From the NCBI GenBank assembly GCA_903936705.1, contig CAIZWN010000005.1, positions 311,883 through 375,882 on the forward strand: a stretch of DNA of 64,000 bases. The letters are read 5' to 3'. Positions 17,205 to 25,321 of the stretch are shown here, in pieces. Made by a program: the position numbers and the translations under genes. The notes beneath the pieces were generated by a model that had not been told where the DNA came from, did no database searches, and worked only from the letters and a program-made list of their open reading frames with translations. Numbering within the stretch: position 1 is the first letter of the stretch; every line of letters begins with the position of its first letter. This DNA is from an uncultured Myxococcales bacterium (GTDB taxonomy: Bacteria; Myxococcota_A; UBA9042; DTJE01).

Positions 17205-18869
17205 TCAGTTGTCCTCGTAGACGACCGGCTTGTTCGAGGAGTACCAGCGCTCATTGTTGGGCTGGTAGGTCTCCTCGATACACGAACGACGAATCTTCAT
17301 GGTCGGCGTCAGAAAGCCGTTCTCGGGCGACCAGACGCTTTTCGCCACGGCAACGAACTGGAGTTTTTCGTAGCTTGGCAAACCATCGTTTACGCGCCTT
17401 AGGTGATCCGCCAGTTCCTTTTCGACAACAACCGCGTCGGCGTTGCGCGCCGCGTCCGAAAGCTGAACTATTCCGTGCGGCTGTGCAAAGCCGGCCCCAC
17501 TCACGCAGCACAACTCGATGCGCGGGTGATTGACCAGAAGGTTTTCGATCATCGCCGGCGCAATGTACTTGCCCTTTGATGTCTTGAAGATTTCCTTGGT
17601 GCGCCCCACGATTTTCAGGCGGCCCATCTCGTCGATCGACCCGCGGTCTCCCGTGCGCAGGAACCCGTCAGGCAACAGCACCGCCGCAGACTCTTCGGGC
17701 ATCTTGAAATAACCCATCATGCAGCCAGGCGTTCGGACCTGGATCTCGTCGCCCTCCCCCAGCCGACACTGGACCTGGTCGTATGGCTGGCCCACGTAGC
17801 CGGCACGAACCTGACCGGGACGGCACAGGTGCGAGAAGTTGAAATTCTCGGTCATTCCATAGCCTTCCAGCAGTTCGAGCCCGAGAGATCGGTACCAGGC
17901 GCCGACCCCTGCCGGCAGCGGAGCAGATCCCGAGCCGGCGATCCGCACCTGATCAAGGCCCAGCTTCGACAGAATCTTCCGTTTCACGATTCTGCCCAGG
18001 ATTGGGATCTTCAGTATCAGATCGAGCTTCTGCGGCGGCATCTTCTCGAACACGCCTCGCTGGAACTTGACCCACAAACGCGGCACCGACAGGAAGACGG
18101 TTGGACGGGCGCGCTGGAGATCGCAAAGGAACGTGTCCAAGCTTTCGGCAAAGAATACATGGTGGCCCGCTACCAGGGGAAGGCACTCGCCAAGCCAACG
18201 CTCCATGCTGTGCGCGACCGGCAGATAGGACAGATAGCGGTCCTCGGGCCGCACTCTCAGGAACTTCGTCAGGTGAACGCTGCACTCGACCATGGACCGG
18301 AAGCTGATCATTGCTCCCTTCGGCACTCCTGTGCTGCCCGAGGTATAGATGATGGTCGCCATCTCGTCGGGCGACCGATCTACCGGCTGCAGCAGCGGGG
18401 ACTGGCCCGCGACAACCTCGTTCCACCTCAAACTGGCGCCATCCGGACCCAGCGGGAACGAGATGGTTGGCATGTCCGCCGGAACACCCGCCTTCATCTG
18501 CTGCCAGATCGGATCCAGCTTCCCGACAAACAGGAGTCTCGAATCCGAATGTTCAAGAACGTGGCGCACGATCTCGGTCGGCAGGATCGGGAAGACCGGC
18601 ACGCTGACGTGGCCAGCCATCCAGATTGCCAAATCTGCCATCACCCAATGTGCGCAATTCTTCGAGCAGATTGCGATTCTGCTCCGGGCCGGGAGGGCCA
18701 GCCCTTTCAGGTAGTTCGCCATGCGGCGAGCCTGGTCGAGCGTCTCGCGGAAGGTGTAGTTCCGGACATTCCCGTACCCGCCACCAAGAGGTTGGGTCAT
18801 GAACACGCGTTCTGGAAACGCCTGCTCCCAATGGATCGCCCAGTCGACAATGGTCCTGCGTTCAGCCAT
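17205..18869 (-). CDS. AMP-dependent acyl-CoA synthetase (long-chain fatty acid type)
   Basis: Activates a fatty or aromatic acid to the acyl-CoA through an acyl-adenylate. 554 residues. P-loop motif IIYTSGSTGVPKGAM, the GYGMTENF adenylate motif, LRTGDRGSIDEMG, and a final-domain GRTKEIFKTSKGKYIAP. It resembles the FadD15/AMP-forming long-chain ligases. The ATG at 18869 (MAERR) is chosen over one three codons earlier because the AGGAGG directly abuts the earlier ATG. It shares direction with the acyltransferase gene upstream, 217 bases away, so acyl-CoA made here may feed lipid synthesis. Substrate not readable. Confidence 0.9.
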   Translation of the reverse strand: MAERRTIVDWAIHWEQAFPERVFMTQPLGGGYGNVRNYTFRETLDQARRMANYLKGLALPARSRIAICSKNCAHWVMADLAIWMAGHVSVPVFPILPTEIVRHVLEHSDSRLLFVGKLDPIWQQMKAGVPADMPTISFPLGPDGASLRWNEVVAGQSPLLQPVDRSPDEMATIIYTSGSTGVPKGAMISFRSMVECSVHLTKFLRVRPEDRYLSYLPVAHSMERWLGECLPLVAGHHVFFAESLDTFLCDLQRARPTVFLSVPRLWVKFQRGVFEKMPPQKLDLILKIPILGRIVKRKILSKLGLDQVRIAGSGSAPLPAGVGAWYRSLGLELLEGYGMTENFNFSHLCRPGQVRAGYVGQPYDQVQCRLGEGDEIQVRTPGCMMGYFKMPEESAAVLLPDGFLRTGDRGSIDEMGRLKIVGRTKEIFKTSKGKYIAPAMIENLLVNHPRIELCCVSGAGFAQPHGIVQLSDAARNADAVVVEKELADHLRRVNDGLPSYEKLQFVAVAKSVWSPENGFLTPTMKIRRSCIEETYQPNNERWYSSNKPVVYEDN

Positions 18870-18914
18870 GGCTTCCATCCTCCTCGGATCGGGATGATTC
18901 GGCTAATTAAGATA

Positions 18915-18944
18915 ATTGTACTCCTGGTTACCTGGGTGTTGGAA
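18915..18944 (-). promoter_or_regulatory. Possible promoter of the acyl-CoA synthetase gene
   Basis: Read on the minus strand: TTCCAA, an 18-base spacer and TACAAT, about 46 bases before the start. The -10 is good (5 of 6), the -35 moderate. No other element is evident in the gap. Confidence 0.35.
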
Positions 18945-19085
18945 CCGACACCGTAAATCGCCTGTCTTTCCTCAATAATCCTGGGCATTGGTGTGCGATG
19001 ACCACTGGATCGGAGGTTGTCAGGTAGCGGGTACCTTGCCTCAGCATTACAGCCGGGAAGGCCAGCAGCACCTTGGTCCATTTGC

Positions 19086-19979
19086 TCAGATTTGTTTCAA
19101 CACGTCGATCGTCCTGTCCTTTTCGGCCCAAAAAGCCTGCACCCAGTCTCGAAATTTCGCACGCAGTTCCTGGTCCAGGTCATAGTCGCCTTGCATCAAC
19201 TCCTTCGGTATCGGCAGCGAACGCACCTTGACTATTGTCCGAGGCACCCGCCCCGACAGGAACTCCCAGAACGTCGGGGCACCTGACGGGTAGACGATGG
19301 TCACATCAATCAAGGACTCGAACCTTTCGCCCAAAGCCCTCACCGAAAGCGCGATTCCTCCCACCTTCGGCCGCAGGAGGTTCCTGTAGGGCGAGGCCTG
19401 TTGCTGGTGCTTGTCCGCCGAATAGCGGGTGCCCTCCGGAAAATTCATGACGCTGGTCGGCGTGCGTGCGAACCTTCGACAGGCCTGCCGGGTGGTCTGG
19501 ACGTCCTGCCCTCGCTTTTCGGGATGCAAGGCCAACACATCCGAGCCATGGCGTTTCAGAAACGGAAAGTCCAGCGCCCACCAGGCTAGGCCCATCACCG
19601 GCACCCACAACAGTTCCCGCTTCAAAAAGAACTTGAGCAGCGGAATCCGGCGGTTCAGGACTCGCTGCAGCACGAAGATATCAGCCCACGACTGGTGGTT
19701 CGACACCACCAGGTACCATCCGTGTGACTCCAGCGCATCGACTCCCTCCACCTCCCATTTGGTCTCCTGGGTCATCCTCATCCATACGCCGTTGCCACTG
19801 ATCCAGCCCTCGCCGATCAACGACAGCAACCGGTCCATGACAGTCCGAACCCTGGCAATAGGCAGCAGCAACTTCGGCAAGGCAACCGCAATCAGCAGCA
19901 CAAACCAGAACAGGACATTGACGGACAACATCAGGAAGGCCAGGACGCCCTTCAGCGGGGCAGGCAGGAACTGCAGCAC
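19086..19979 (-). CDS. 1-acyl-glycerol-3-phosphate acyltransferase family protein, YihG-like
   Basis: Membrane acyltransferase predicted to acylate lysophospholipid or a related acceptor. 297 residues. N-terminal hydrophobic segment (about 15-42), catalytic NHQSWAD with His95 and Asp100, the FFLKRELLWVPVMGLAWWALDFPFLKR stretch read in part here, and MNFPEGTRYS for acceptor phosphate binding. Overall order and wording follow Escherichia coli YihG more closely than PlsC. It lies upstream of and co-directional with the acyl-CoA ligase gene and divergent from the creatininase-family gene. Confidence 0.9.
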   Translation of the reverse strand: MLQFLPAPLKGVLAFLMLSVNVLFWFVLLIAVALPKLLLPIARVRTVMDRLLSLIGEGWISGNGVWMRMTQETKWEVEGVDALESHGWYLVVSNHQSWADIFVLQRVLNRRIPLLKFFLKRELLWVPVMGLAWWALDFPFLKRHGSDVLALHPEKRGQDVQTTRQACRRFARTPTSVMNFPEGTRYSADKHQQQASPYRNLLRPKVGGIALSVRALGERFESLIDVTIVYPSGAPTFWEFLSGRVPRTIVKVRSLPIPKELMQGDYDLDQELRAKFRDWVQAFWAEKDRTIDVLKQI

Positions 19980-20087
19980 GTTTACCTCGACAGGACCTCT
20001 GGTCCATTTGCGCCCGACAGGATTATAGCGTTGTCTTCGGCCTCGCTGACTGCCATCATCGAGTCCTCCAATGGGAAGGAGGCTTTA

Positions 20088-21035
20088 GTGGTCGAGATCA
20101 ACCTGACGTCCATGCCAATCGGGGAAACCAGAGTCCTCCTGGCCACAGGGGCCCCGGTATATTTGTTCGCAAACCCAGTGGAATATCACGGTCCTCACCT
20201 TTCCCTTGAAAACGACGGGCTAGTCAGCCGTGGCCTGGCCCGGGACCTGCACGCGCGGCTTCAAGAGACCCATCCCGACTGGCCATTCCTGGTCACAGCC
20301 GATCTGGGCATGGGCTGCGCGGTGGTGCCGGGGCCAGGGTCCAGACAGACCAGTTTCATTCACCAGCGCAAACAAGTGCTGGAGACCTGTTATGCCCTGG
20401 CCGCGATGGGCGCCAGTCGGGTGATCCTGATGACCTTCCACGGGGATCCCCTGCACCTGCTGGCATTACAGGCGGGCGTGCGGGCTCTGGCTGCCAGGAA
20501 GATCGCCGCGCTGTCTCCGATGAACCTGCTGGTCCGTCGTATCGTGGGCCTGCAAACCGGCGACCCGCAGATGTCCGAGGTGCTGGGCGCCATTCAGGAC
20601 CCTCAGAACCGGCGAGCCATGGCAGAAGAGATGCACACGGACGTTCATGCCGGCTTCGGCGAGACATCGCTTTCGCTGCACTATGCTCCACTGTCGGTGT
20701 CACCCTGCTACCGAAACCTGCCCCCATGTCCCCGATGGCAGCCCATACCCGCCCTGACGGCCATGTCCAGGGCAGCCAGATTGGCCGGGGCCCAGACCCT
20801 GGCTGACGAGACCGCCTATGTAGCCCAGTTGCTGGGCTGGATGGGGCTGCGACCATTCCCCGGCTACACGGGGCGCCCCTCGCTGGCCAACGCCGAGGCA
20901 GGCGCCCGCCTGGGCAGGATCATCGTGGACGGCATGGTGAAGGCATGCCAGGACGTCTTCGAATTTGGGGCCGCGCCGCCCGAACCAGTGATGCCCTGGC
21001 TGACGACGGTGACGCTTCAAGGCCGCTTCTACTAG
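20088..21035 (+). CDS. Creatininase-family amidohydrolase
   Basis: 315 residues. Metal ligands of the creatininase fold are visible: Glu32, His34 and Asp43 in NPVEYHGPHLSLEND, then the His of MTFHGDP and the Glu-rich EEMHTDVHAGFGET. The family includes creatininase, MftE and archaeal riboflavin-pathway amidohydrolases, so the substrate is open. The GTG start at 20088 has GGAGG five bases upstream; longer in-frame versions have no SD. It is an isolated gene with no operon partner to suggest a role. Confidence 0.8.
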   Translation: MVEINLTSMPIGETRVLLATGAPVYLFANPVEYHGPHLSLENDGLVSRGLARDLHARLQETHPDWPFLVTADLGMGCAVVPGPGSRQTSFIHQRKQVLETCYALAAMGASRVILMTFHGDPLHLLALQAGVRALAARKIAALSPMNLLVRRIVGLQTGDPQMSEVLGAIQDPQNRRAMAEEMHTDVHAGFGETSLSLHYAPLSVSPCYRNLPPCPRWQPIPALTAMSRAARLAGAQTLADETAYVAQLLGWMGLRPFPGYTGRPSLANAEAGARLGRIIVDGMVKACQDVFEFGAAPPEPVMPWLTTVTLQGRFY

Positions 21036-21368
21036 GCTTTTTACAGGTCATTCTGCGGCCGCTTCAACTGCGTATGCCGAATACTTCAATGACCGACCGC
21101 TAGACGCCTCGCCCCGCACAGAAGAGCACCCCGATTGAGCAAGAGTTCAAAGGGCCGCGATGATCCGCAACTGGGTCGTCGACAGGGCAGGATTCGCCCG
21201 AACCCGGCACTGATAACAATTCAATTTCATGAAGGATATCATCCTGCCGACGACCTGGATTTGCGTGATTGATTCCTCCGGCCTGTTGACTGATACTCCA
21301 GCCAGGGCCGGTGGGCAAGGGGGCCCACCGTCTGCTGCTTTTCGTGTCGAACTCTTGGTTAGGGGGGC
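21036..21368. other. 333-base gap with a hairpin and a TTGACT-like element
   Basis: No supported coding region. It contains TTGACT at about 21285 (a possible -35 without a clear -10) and the GC-rich hairpin listed separately. The 3' part directly precedes the SD of the DUF2846-like lipoprotein gene. Nothing else recognised. Confidence 0.5.
21309..21330 (+). terminator. GC-rich hairpin, possible terminator or leader structure
   Basis: Perfect 8-bp stem CGGTGGGC/GCCCACCG with loop AAGGGG, followed after a few bases by GCTTTT. It lies 274 bases after the creatininase-family stop and 39 bases before the next start. That position suits a leader structure at least as well as a terminator. Confidence 0.4.
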
Positions 21369-21815
21369 ATGATGTCAAATTTCAGCAAGGTCACGACTGT
21401 GTTCATTCTGGCAAGTCTGGTTTTTGGAGCGGGATGCGCCACTACGACCACACAACTCTTTACGCCGATGACCGACATTTCGAAAGATGAGGCCGCCGTA
21501 TACGTGTACCGGCAGAAGAACTTCTTCGGGTCCGCCGTGCAGTTCAAGGTGAACATCGACGGCAAGCAGATCAGCTCCCTGCCCGGCGGGCGGTACATTG
21601 CCTACGTCGCAGCGAAGGGGCCACTGGAGGTCGCCGCAAAAACCGAGATCCGTTCGGTCGTGAACATTGACGTCAAGCCGGGAGAAACCTACTACATCAG
21701 GGCCGACATAGTACCTGGCGCCTTCGTGGGGAACGTGATTTTGAACCAGCAGTCCAAGGAGTTGGGCGCCGCCCAGATAGCAAAATGTTCGCTGGTGCCC
21801 GAAAAACGCCAGTAG
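21369..21815 (+). CDS. DUF2846-like small lipoprotein
   Basis: 148 residues. Signal peptide with lipobox FGAGC, acylated Cys23, followed by Ala-Thr-Thr. The mature domain (AAVYVYRQKNFFGSAVQFKVNIDG, read in part, then LPGGRYIAYV and VNIDVKPGETYYIRADIV) has the beta-sandwich wording of DUF2846 lipoproteins. Their function is unknown; they are usually outer-membrane anchored. A run of G just before tandem ATGs supplies the SD; the second ATG, one codon on, is equally possible. Monocistronic by spacing. Confidence 0.8.
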   Translation: MMSNFSKVTTVFILASLVFGAGCATTTTQLFTPMTDISKDEAAVYVYRQKNFFGSAVQFKVNIDGKQISSLPGGRYIAYVAAKGPLEVAAKTEIRSVVNIDVKPGETYYIRADIVPGAFVGNVILNQQSKELGAAQIAKCSLVPEKRQ

Positions 21816-22025
21816 GAACGTTCCAGAATGGTCCGTCCGCAATCGCTCCCGACGCAATTTCCTTGAGATGCTAAACGCCAGGAACATCCACGCCGCTGAA
21901 GTTTCAATCGATGCTACCATCAATGCGAAACAAGGTAGATCAGCCTGTTGCCGGGACGCTCTGGAAATTTGCCACCTGCGCCGACGGTACCAGTGTCCTG
22001 GTTTGACACACGGGAGGAAGCTAGG

Positions 22026-23561
22026 ATGCCCGGAAAGCCAAGCCTGACAGCCAACAGGATTTTCGTCACAACCATTGTGCTGTTGCTTTCCTCCTGCAAC
22101 ACGGACCTGCTGAAGGGAAGAACCTTCCAGTGCGACAATATCGGATCAGCATGCGGAAAAGGATGTTTGTGCGTTGCCGCACAGCCGGGAGCCGGATACC
22201 GAGGCTGGTGCCAGTGTCTTGAGGATAAATCCTGCCAGTCCAGCCAGGATTGCGATGTGGGCCGAACATGCTGGCAAGAGACGTGCCAGGTGCGTGAATG
22301 CATGGGGACTTCGGATTGCCTTCCCTTAGATATTTGTGCGCCCGGTACCACGATCGGGATGGATGCCTCCAAAAACTATTGCACTGCCCGCCAATGCGGA
22401 TTAGGCGCAGCTGACTGTCCCGATGGTGGCGACTGCCGAGAGGGAATCTGTGTGTTCATCGACGGCAGGGATGTCATCCAGCCGGATTCCAATGCCGAAG
22501 ACCAGGGTTTCGATGATTACAGGCCCGACCTGGCTGCCGATATCGGCCAGGACCTGGCGCTGGAAATCGGCCGGGACACCGACAATCCTCCCCCCGATGA
22601 CGTCCCAGCCGAAGCAGGCTGCACCCGGAACTGCACCGGTCGCGAATGCGGCAGCGACGGCTGCGATGGTTTCTGTGGTACCGGCTGTATTGAAGGGACT
22701 TCCACATGCGACATACTGAATGGCACGTGTGTCCCCGTATGCGATTGGACGACTGCCAGGCCCACGTCATGGAGTCCGGTCGGTACCATTTCCTCGCTGC
22801 AAACCCCGTCCGTCACGGGCGACGTCCAGGCCAAGTGCTTCGATTACACCGGCGACGGCCTTGGCGACAATGGACTCAAGGGCCTGGCCACCCAGGTCAA
22901 CGGCCCGCTGAATGATGCAGTGGCCGGCGGCGACATCGCGATCATGCTGGAACTGACTGGCGTGACAGACTTCGCGAACTCGTTCTTCCAACTGAACGGC
23001 CTGCTGGGCAAGTCGACGGCTGCCCCGCCAGCAACAACGGGCGATTTCTACGTCCAGGAAGCCTCGTACAACCAGCAGACATGCCAGCCCATGATCCTCT
23101 TCAAGAACGCAACCATCGCAGCGGGTGTTTTGGCGGCCGGCCCGTCAATTTTCCAACTGTCGATCCCGTTTGAGGCCGAACTGGTCATCGATGTGACCCT
23201 GGTCCAGGCCAGGCTGAAGGGCAACGTCATCAACGGCAGCACCACCGACGGCTTCGAACTGACCGACGGTGTCTTGTCCGGGGTCCTGACCAAGGAGCAA
23301 TTGGTCGCGGCCGTCACCAAGTTGCAGGCTACGTGCGACGCGGCTCCCGACCCGAAGCCATCCTTCTGCTCTTACATAGGCGTCGTAAACTCGGCCATGG
23401 CGATGGTGTTCGACATGCACCAGGAACGCGACGAAGCCGGCGTCGCAACCGGCGTATTCGTGGCAAAGTCCAAGGAACTGCCCGGCGATGCCGCATCGAT
23501 ATGCCTGACGTACGGCATGTCCAAGGCCAAGGTGGTTGGCTTCGAACCGACAATTCCATGA
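22026..23561 (+). CDS. Cys-rich lipoprotein with acidic linker and conserved C-terminal domain
   Basis: 511 residues. Lipobox LSSC, acylated Cys24. Residues about 35-145 are Cys-rich with CxxxxDC-type spacing (CQSSQDCDVGRTCWQETCQ). About 150-200 is an Asp-rich linker. Next comes a short Cys knot (CTGRECGSDGCDGFCGTGC), then a C-terminal domain of about 265 residues. That domain opens with CFDYTGDGLGDNGL, contains LNDAVAGGDIAIMLEL, and ends with a GVLSGVLTKEQLVAAV stretch. The same domain order closes the protein at 55804-58077, so the two are paralogues across 32 kb. ATG with GGGAGG upstream. Function unknown; surface exposed. Confidence 0.85.
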   Translation: MPGKPSLTANRIFVTTIVLLLSSCNTDLLKGRTFQCDNIGSACGKGCLCVAAQPGAGYRGWCQCLEDKSCQSSQDCDVGRTCWQETCQVRECMGTSDCLPLDICAPGTTIGMDASKNYCTARQCGLGAADCPDGGDCREGICVFIDGRDVIQPDSNAEDQGFDDYRPDLAADIGQDLALEIGRDTDNPPPDDVPAEAGCTRNCTGRECGSDGCDGFCGTGCIEGTSTCDILNGTCVPVCDWTTARPTSWSPVGTISSLQTPSVTGDVQAKCFDYTGDGLGDNGLKGLATQVNGPLNDAVAGGDIAIMLELTGVTDFANSFFQLNGLLGKSTAAPPATTGDFYVQEASYNQQTCQPMILFKNATIAAGVLAAGPSIFQLSIPFEAELVIDVTLVQARLKGNVINGSTTDGFELTDGVLSGVLTKEQLVAAVTKLQATCDAAPDPKPSFCSYIGVVNSAMAMVFDMHQERDEAGVATGVFVAKSKELPGDAASICLTYGMSKAKVVGFEPTIP

Positions 23562-23562
23562 G

Positions 23563-23740
23563 CTACCGTATGGGCTTGCAGGACTTGTAGCTTGGATGGC
23601 AAGCCTGGCCATCGGGGCACTGAAGGTCACTGGAGCAACGCACGCTGCACGTGCTTTCACCGGTACTAACGTTCGTCCCGCTGCAAGCAGTCAGTCCGAA
23701 ATTAGGCAAGAAGGATCCGGTTTGCGCCAGCGCAGGCCAT
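23563..23740 (-). pseudogene. Apparent frameshifted mini-lipoprotein, Cys-rich
   Basis: A perfect GGAGG sits six bases before an ATG at 23740, but that frame ends after 12 codons (MACAGANRILLA). The adjacent frame continues with NFGLTAC, a good lipobox, and a compact Cys-rich tail (CSVRCSSDLQCPDGQACHPSYKSCKP) stopping one base from the convergent gene. Joining the frames would give a lipoprotein of about 60 residues. Either a frameshift, a sequencing error in the short gap near 23705, or chance. Low confidence as a functional gene. Confidence 0.35.
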
Positions 23741-23829
23741 GGTTTGCCTCCAGAAAATATGTAGTGCTTGCCACATATTATCCAGGATGCGAGACAGGCC
23801 AAGGGGCAACTGCAAAACAGGCGAACGAC

Positions 23830-25158
23830 TTATAAGTCTGCGGGAACGTCAATAGCCGGCACGTCGGGAGAGGGCTCTGTGGCGTCAGGAACGACTGGTG
23901 CCTTGGCTTCGAACCCCCAGTCCACCAGACGCGAAGCAAAGCAGGCAGCAGCCTCGTCGCCCATGCCAACCGGTACTGCATCGATTCCCATCGCAAGCCG
24001 CAGGTGGGCCAGCGTGTAATGCCTGATAATCGGCCAGGCCTGTACGGCCGGAAGGTCTGCCGGCCGGCACCCATCCATGCCCAGTTCCACCAGGAAATCC
24101 GGCACGCTGACGCCATAGGAAAGTGCCATCTGGATGATGCCTCCCCTGTCGGCGCCAACGAGGCACAGATCCGAGAATGCAAGGTGCCCCGCGCCCAGGA
24201 TCTCCGCAAAGCCCTTGGGCCAGCCGGCCAGCGACGCAAAGGTACCCCGAGCGTCCCCCGGGGGCACTATGCCGTCGATCGAACCGCTGATCTGCATCAA
24301 TGGCTTCGTAACCGTCACGCCCGCTATCGAGGGCAAAGGGCCCGCCCAAGTCACACCCGCCATGACACTGGACTCCTCCATCAACTTCATGACAGCGGCC
24401 CCGCCCAGCGAATGCCCCGTGGCGCCGATTCGGTCAACGTCAATGCGCCCCTCGAACGGGCCGCCAGCCTTCTTGGTCTCGGCCTCCATCAGAGCGATCG
24501 TCGCCCGAAGGTCAACGTCCCCGAACGTGTTGAAGTCGGCGGTCTCGGTCAGGAACGACGCCAGGCCGCGCTCCCAGTGGTCTGGCGCCGCCACGACGAA
24601 TCCCCAGGATGCCAGGTGCGTCGTCAGGGCCGAGGACTGGCTGCGAAACGATGCGACGCCGTGGCTGAACAGTGCCATCGGGAAAGGCCCGTCCGCCACC
24701 GGCAGGTCGCGGTAAGCCTCCATGACATAGTATGAGAGCGCGTCGTTCGGGATCTTCGCGGCCTCAACCGGAGGCAACCACTCCCGCATGTCGTACCGGG
24801 CCTTCGTCTTCCCGACCTCCGATCCGGCCGGTGCGGGGTACCACACCTCGACCTTGCGGTCAGGCAGGTCCAGGGTCCGCACGCCGACCACCCAGGATCC
24901 GTACCCCTCGTACGGGGCACAAGGAGTGACGTCGGGGATATCAGCCGACAAGTCAGTGGCCTCCTGCAATACGTCGATGGGAACGACTGCGTCCTCGACA
25001 TCGGCCTCAAGTGCTGTGTCTGCAACTTCGGACTGAATGGCGTCAGCCGGAAGGTCAGCCAGGTCGCGGCCCGCGTCTGCCGCTTCCTTTGTCCCATCCC
25101 CACCACAAGCCATGAAGGCAAACCCCAGGAAAGTTGCGACGAAAGTTGAACGCAGCAT
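23830..25158 (-). CDS. Secreted alpha/beta hydrolase lipoprotein (PAF-acetylhydrolase/dienelactone-type)
   Basis: 442 residues. Lipobox FMAC, acylated Cys18, followed by Gly-Gly and an acidic linker (about 25-85) rich in Asp, Ala and Val. The catalytic domain contains FPMALFSHGVASFRSQS (oxyanion region), nucleophile Ser250 in GHSLGG, a probable Asp in SGSIDGIVPP and His in GAGHLAFSD. The arrangement is that of secreted esterases or lipases related to platelet-activating-factor acetylhydrolase. An acidic tail rich in Pro/Asp/Ala closes the protein. The ATG at 25158 is chosen because it begins the signal peptide. Divergent from the first GH5 gene and 100 bp from that gene's operator, so possibly co-regulated. 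Confidence 0.85.
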   Translation of the reverse strand: MLRSTFVATFLGFAFMACGGDGTKEAADAGRDLADLPADAIQSEVADTALEADVEDAVVPIDVLQEATDLSADIPDVTPCAPYEGYGSWVVGVRTLDLPDRKVEVWYPAPAGSEVGKTKARYDMREWLPPVEAAKIPNDALSYYVMEAYRDLPVADGPFPMALFSHGVASFRSQSSALTTHLASWGFVVAAPDHWERGLASFLTETADFNTFGDVDLRATIALMEAETKKAGGPFEGRIDVDRIGATGHSLGGAAVMKLMEESSVMAGVTWAGPLPSIAGVTVTKPLMQISGSIDGIVPPGDARGTFASLAGWPKGFAEILGAGHLAFSDLCLVGADRGGIIQMALSYGVSVPDFLVELGMDGCRPADLPAVQAWPIIRHYTLAHLRLAMGIDAVPVGMGDEAAACFASRLVDWGFEAKAPVVPDATEPSPDVPAIDVPADL

Positions 25159-25189
25159 GAATCCCTCGGGAAAGCTTTGGGTCGATGAA

Positions 25190-25218
25190 ATTGTGGGCAT
25201 TGGATGCACTTGCGTCAA
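25190..25218 (-). promoter_or_regulatory. Candidate promoter of the alpha/beta hydrolase gene
   Basis: On the minus strand: TTGACG, exactly 17 bases, then CACAAT, 31 bases before the ATG. Good sigma-70 spacing. The shared palindrome lies about 40 bp upstream of this -35. Confidence 0.5.
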
Positions 25219-25253
25219 CTCCGACAAATACAGATCCTCGAAGCAGCAACGCC

Positions 25254-25281
25254 TTGACTGACAGTCTGTGTCAGATAGACT
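25254..25281 (+). promoter_or_regulatory. Promoter of first GH5 gene with palindromic operator in its spacer
   Basis: -35 TTGACT (25254-25259), 16-base spacer, -10 TAGACT (25276-25281), predicted start about 34 bases before the ATG. The palindrome TGACAGTCTGTGTCA (25259-25273; arms TGACA/TGTCA) fills the spacer, the classic place for a repressor. The identical 15-mer is at the promoter of the paralogous gene at 32959-32973. Confidence 0.65.
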
Positions 25282-25321
25282 CTCCAGCGTGTCTCAAAGC
25301 CGGTTGAACCGGAGGATGCCA

